From the NCBI GenBank assembly GCA_964404215.1, contig CAYOJF010000048.1, positions 1 to 36,944 on the forward strand: 36,944 bases of DNA, given 5' to 3'. A program made the position numbers and the translations under genes. Below, in pieces: positions 33,379 through 36,944 of the stretch. This stretch comes from Aureispira sp964404215. Lineage in GTDB: Bacteria > Bacteroidota > Bacteroidia > Chitinophagales > Saprospiraceae. Position 1 is the first letter of the stretch. Every line of letters begins with the position of its first letter. The notes beneath the pieces were generated by a model. It saw only the letters and a list, made by a program, of their open reading frames with translations. It did not search any database and was not told the DNA's origin.

Positions 33379-33957
33379 TTTATGTTTTTTTCATCTAAAA
33401 AATCTCCTCACTCACGTCCTTACAATTATAGCCGTAAGAATCTCTCTTACATAAGAGACGGTCTACAAATTGCTCCTCTTCAATACCGTTCAAGAAACTT
33501 AAATATCCTTACTGTAAATCTAATAATAAACAATTGCAGGTAAATTATGAATATTTGTTAGGGACTGTAAGATATTCTATAAATAGGCCCCAATCACTAA
33601 AAGCACCTAATATCAGGTCTACAAATTTAAATAAAGGCTCCTCTTTTAGCTCAAAACAAATACTCACCTGTCTACTACATTTACACATTGCTTCTATTCG
33701 TTTACACATTACTATCATTATATATCCTATTAGTGAGTTTTTTTGTATTCAAAATATTAATACAATAACAGCTATTATCACAATTGATTTTGCATCGTGA
33801 GCAGAAACATCTTTTTAGGATTGAGTTCATAAATACTCGAATTCATAGCTATGGTATAGCTGTGATTCTGCGTTTTTATTTTTTCAATCAAAAAATAGCT
33901 GCTCACTCACTTCTATACCACTCCCATCGTGATAAGGGCTAACATAAATCATTAAAA
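33379..33957. other. 579-base divergent intergenic region
   Basis: Between the kinase (-) and SBBP protein (+) genes. AT-rich, with no convincing gene: the 88-codon plus-strand frame at 33534-33800 has no initiation signal and poor composition. A ~35-base imperfect direct repeat of TTTTTTTCA-TC-AAAAAAT-CTCACTCAC type occurs at about 33385-33420 and 33879-33912. A possible hairpin joins GCAGAA (~33800) with TTCTGC (~33866). No clear TAnnTTTG promoter found. Confidence 0.5.
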
Positions 33958-36597
33958 ATGGAGCGTCTATTTTTTTTTACAACTCTGATCTACTTCTACT
34001 GTCTTTGCCACCTTTTTGGACAGCAAAAAACTAATCAAACCAATATCTATACGAATAATTCTCTAGGGGCATTTGAACAAAACAAAGGTCAAATCTATGA
34101 TTTTGATAATACTCCTGCTTCATACGTCCAATATCATTACAAACAGGGGAACATTAACCTATTTTTACTAAAAACGGGTATAGCTTACCAATTTAACCAA
34201 CTTCACTACCCAGAAGGGTACCTCCATTATCCTTCTACACCAGAAGAAAACAAAACTCAGCTCGAATTACAAAAAGAAGTTCGATTGGAAACCTATCGTA
34301 TGGATATGAAGCTGATGAATGCAAATCCAAATGCTACAGTCATACAAGAGGGCAAAAGTAATGACTATACTAATTACTACAACCGTCATATTTTAGAGGT
34401 ATATCGTTTCCAAAAAATTACCTACAAGGACATTTATCCTAACATTGACTGGGTTATCTATACTACTAAAGAAGGTATAAAGTATGATTTTATTGTACAC
34501 CCTGGAGCTGACCCCAATCAAATAAAAATGAAATTTAGTCATCACGAAGGACTAAAAATAAATACTGACGGTAGTTTCAGTTTATCTAACTCCATGGGTA
34601 CTATTACCGAAAAAAAACCTATTTCCTTTCAGGGAGATAAAAGTATTCCTACCCAATTCCAATTAGAAAACAACACCATTTCCTTCCAACTCTCTTCCTA
34701 CAATCCTAATGAAGACTTGACTATTGACCCTAGCCTAGTTTGGGCAACCTACTATGGTGGCAATGCAGATGAGACACAAGGCAAATCGACTGTAGACTAC
34801 AATGGTAATGTATATTCAGTAGGTTCTACTAGTTCTACTAATAATATTGCTGCTACTGGACACCAAAACACTAATGCAGGAGGAACAGCTGACGCATTTG
34901 TTGTTAAATTCAATAGTAATGAAATTCGCCAATGGGCAACCTATTATGGTGGAAACGGAAATGACCAAGCATTTAACTGTATCACAGACAATAATAACAA
35001 TATCTACCTATTAGGATACACTAACGACTCAATCCCTACAACGATTGGTAGCCATCAAAATTCCTATGGCGGAGGATCTCTAGATGCTTTCCTAGTCAAA
35101 TTCAACACCAATGGTACACTTTTATGGACAACACACTATGGTGGATCAGGTACTGATTATGGCAGAGGCTGTGCCATTGACAATAATGATAACATCTATA
35201 TCACTGGCTATACCTCTTCTCCCAACAATATGGCTATCAATGGATACCAAAACACATTTGGGGGAATCTTTGATGGTTATCTAGCTAAATTTAACAGCAA
35301 TGGAATTCGCCAATGGGCAACCTATTATGGCTCTAACAGAGTAGACTATGGCAATGATTGTGCTATTGACAATAATAATAACATCTATCTTGCTGGTGTC
35401 ACTCGTACACCTAATTTTTCTACCGTTAATCTCTCCAACAATGGACACCAAAGTAACTATGGTGGAGGTTTTCAAGATGCTCTTTTGGTAAAATTCAATT
35501 CCAATGGAATTCGCCAATGGGCAACTTATTATGGTGGTAGCCAATCAGAAGCGGGTTCTAGATGTACTGTAGACAGCAATAATAACATCTATCTTGCTGG
35601 ATTTACTGATTCTAATGATTCGATATCTAGTGGAGGGCATCAAAATGCTCATGGAGGAGGACCTCAAGATGGATTTCTAGTCAAATTCAATAGCAATGGT
35701 GTTCGTCAATGGGGTACTTATTATGGTGGTAGTGATGATGATCGTATCACTGGTTGCTCTACTGACAATAGTAATAATGTATATGTTGCGGGATTTACAG
35801 CATCCTCTAACAATATTGCCAGTGGAGGACACCAAAATACCTATGGAGGAGACTATGATGCATTTTTAGTTGAGTTCAATACCAATGGTATTCGTCAATG
35901 GGGTACTTATTATGGGGATAGTGGTAGCGATGTTGGTATCTCTTGCCCTGTAGATAATAACGGAAATGTTTACCTCTGCGGCCTCACCAATTCAACTAAT
36001 AACATATCTAGCAATGGTCACCAAAATGTACTTGGGGGAAATTTTGATCGATTTTTAGCTAAATTCCAAGATTCTGTAACTTTATTATCAACTGATCTCC
36101 AAAAATTTGAAGCTCACAGAATTACCAACGACAAAATTTTATTAGAATGGACCATTGATAGAGCCAATCAAGTAGAACAATTTATCATAGAACGTTCTTT
36201 TGATACTTATTTTGAGACCATAACTAGATTACCTAATAATCAATTATCATTCGTTGATGAGATCAATGCTAATACCATCGTTTACTATCGACTCAAAACC
36301 ATAACAACACAAGGAACTATAACCTACTCTGACATAAAAGCAGTACAAGGAAATCAGATCAAAAACAACATTACCATATATCCTAACCCGACTTCGGGGC
36401 TAGTTACAATAACAACTACCAAATTACTCAAAAATGCTAGTGTCCGTATTATCTCAGTGAATGGACAAGTTCAAATAAGAGAAGACCTAAACAACACATA
36501 TACTGTATTAGATAGTACCACCCTACCGAGTGGTATATATATCGTCCAAATTCAATCCGATATAGGTACATCTAATACCAAATTGATTAAACAATAA
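33958..36597 (+). CDS. SBBP-repeat T9SS type A protein
   Basis: 879 residues. Signal peptide 1-21 (CHLFGQ). Residues about 35-260 are the NKGQ-type N-terminal domain seen before SBBP repeats (AFEQNKGQIYDFDNTPASYV; DFIVHPGADPNQIKMKF). From about 262 to 700 come eight SBBP (beta-propeller) repeats, each with WATYYGG, DNNNNIYLAG and GHQN...GG.DAFLVKFN. A fibronectin-like linker (about 710-790) and a type A sorting domain (IYPNPTSGLVTI ... LPSGIYIVQI) end the protein. It is expected to be exported by T9SS and form a propeller at the cell surface; the ligand is unknown. The repeats are similar at DNA level too, notably the AATTCGCCAATGGGCAACCT segment. Confidence 0.9.
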   Translation: MERLFFFTTLIYFYCLCHLFGQQKTNQTNIYTNNSLGAFEQNKGQIYDFDNTPASYVQYHYKQGNINLFLLKTGIAYQFNQLHYPEGYLHYPSTPEENKTQLELQKEVRLETYRMDMKLMNANPNATVIQEGKSNDYTNYYNRHILEVYRFQKITYKDIYPNIDWVIYTTKEGIKYDFIVHPGADPNQIKMKFSHHEGLKINTDGSFSLSNSMGTITEKKPISFQGDKSIPTQFQLENNTISFQLSSYNPNEDLTIDPSLVWATYYGGNADETQGKSTVDYNGNVYSVGSTSSTNNIAATGHQNTNAGGTADAFVVKFNSNEIRQWATYYGGNGNDQAFNCITDNNNNIYLLGYTNDSIPTTIGSHQNSYGGGSLDAFLVKFNTNGTLLWTTHYGGSGTDYGRGCAIDNNDNIYITGYTSSPNNMAINGYQNTFGGIFDGYLAKFNSNGIRQWATYYGSNRVDYGNDCAIDNNNNIYLAGVTRTPNFSTVNLSNNGHQSNYGGGFQDALLVKFNSNGIRQWATYYGGSQSEAGSRCTVDSNNNIYLAGFTDSNDSISSGGHQNAHGGGPQDGFLVKFNSNGVRQWGTYYGGSDDDRITGCSTDNSNNVYVAGFTASSNNIASGGHQNTYGGDYDAFLVEFNTNGIRQWGTYYGDSGSDVGISCPVDNNGNVYLCGLTNSTNNISSNGHQNVLGGNFDRFLAKFQDSVTLLSTDLQKFEAHRITNDKILLEWTIDRANQVEQFIIERSFDTYFETITRLPNNQLSFVDEINANTIVYYRLKTITTQGTITYSDIKAVQGNQIKNNITIYPNPTSGLVTITTTKLLKNASVRIISVNGQVQIREDLNNTYTVLDSTTLPSGIYIVQIQSDIGTSNTKLIKQ

Positions 36598-36640
36598 TGG
36601 ATTGGAAAATAGAAATGTGTAAGGGAGGTGTTTAGTGACT

Positions 36641-36681
36641 GGGTTCAGGTTTTTTCATAAAAGCCTGAACCCTTTTTTTTG
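36641..36681 (+). terminator. intrinsic terminator
   Basis: 10-bp stem GGGTTCAGGT/GCCTGAACCC (last pair G-T) with a 13-base T/A-rich loop, then eight T. Closes the SBBP gene. Confidence 0.85.
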
Positions 36682-36733
36682 CATTCACTTTGATATTCTG
36701 ATAAGAGCATATTTAAAAATTAAAATTTGTGAA

Positions 36734-36944
36734 TTAGGTTAAACGATAAAGAATAGTTTGAGAATTGTGCAAAAAGCCCCAAGATTCAGAAAATTCTAAA
36801 TTTCTTTCATAATCTTTTGATAGTCTTCTAAAGAAATTGAATCGACCAAAGGTCTGTTCTGTTACCCAACGCCACTTAACTGGAACAAATCCTTTTGCTG
36901 TTGGTGGCTTGGATGACAACTTCAACTCTACCCCTAATAAATTA
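36734..36944 (-). CDS. IS5-like transposase, C-terminal end only (cut by window edge)
   Basis: The frame is open through base 36944, so the gene continues to the right outside the window; the TTG at 36925 is not a start. The visible 69 residues end in FVPVKWRWVTEQTFGRF and FFRRLSKDYERN, the C-terminal DDE signature of IS5-group transposases (R-x3-E, with the E of WVTEQTF as the third catalytic residue). It reads leftward, so the insertion-sequence end should be just left of 36734, but I could not define the inverted repeat with only one end present. Confidence 0.82.
   Translation of the reverse strand, partial: NLLGVELKLSSKPPTAKGFVPVKWRWVTEQTFGRFNFFRRLSKDYERNLEFSESWGFLHNSQTILYRLT

Noticed and set aside
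33534..33800. 88-codon plus-strand frame before the SBBP gene
   Set aside because: TTG-like start, Ile/Thr-rich composition typical of AT-rich non-coding DNA, no family resemblance.

Overview
The window is about 36.9 kb of low-GC DNA from a member of the Bacteroidota. The evidence is type IX secretion (T9SS) cargo proteins of both sorting-tail types, a PorP/SprF-family outer-membrane protein, an N-terminally TPR-bearing LytS-type kinase with a LytTR regulator, a CHAT/TPR protein, several promoters of the TAnnTTTG type and A-rich rather than Shine-Dalgarno leaders. A gliding marine Saprospiria relative would fit, but that placement is an inference. Two runs of N (100 and 10) show that this is a draft assembly.

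Layout. 1-6.2 kb: a truncated VanX-like dipeptidase gene; a leftward PadR / HAAS membrane protein / serine hydrolase operon with a candidate PadR operator; a secreted protein with a duplicated CxxH...CxxC module; a membrane-anchored unknown; a secreted protein built of 11-residue SFPD repeats; an alpha/beta hydrolase. 6.2-7.7 kb: an accessory patch with two tandem structured-RNA candidates sharing a hairpin with two compensated base pairs, an orphan immunity-like gene, and directly upstream of it a remnant that reads like the C-terminal tail of a lost toxin. 7.7-10.9 kb: a large TPR-CHAT (caspase-like) protein with signal peptide and C-terminal membrane anchor.

10.98-19.1 kb: a T9SS unit. A giant adhesin-like gene on the minus strand (19097 to 12666) reads as three open frames only because it crosses two assembly gaps. 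It encodes a signal peptide, a beta-helix with very long Gly-rich loops, about 17 Ig-like domains and a type B (CHU_C) sorting tail. It is followed by a PorP/SprF-coiled coil-OmpA fusion that probably serves its secretion or anchoring.

19.3-23.9 kb: a GT-C-like membrane protein, divergent from an HTTM / gamma-carboxylase-like membrane protein and a Tat-exported PhoX-family protein. 24.1-30.5 kb: a type A T9SS cargo protein, a small basic secreted protein, a DUF1295 membrane enzyme and a divergent MFS transporter. 30.5-33.4 kb: a LytS/LytT-type two-component pair split by a 182-bp MITE-like insertion with 11-bp inverted ends and a 5-bp TTTAA duplication. 34.0-36.6 kb: an SBBP-repeat T9SS protein. 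The right edge cuts an IS5-like transposase gene.

The most unusual items are the paired RNA hairpin elements beside the toxin/immunity remnant, the insertion between kinase and regulator genes, and the giant repeat protein with its dedicated PorP-OmpA partner. No complete known defence system, CRISPR array, tRNA or rRNA was seen.
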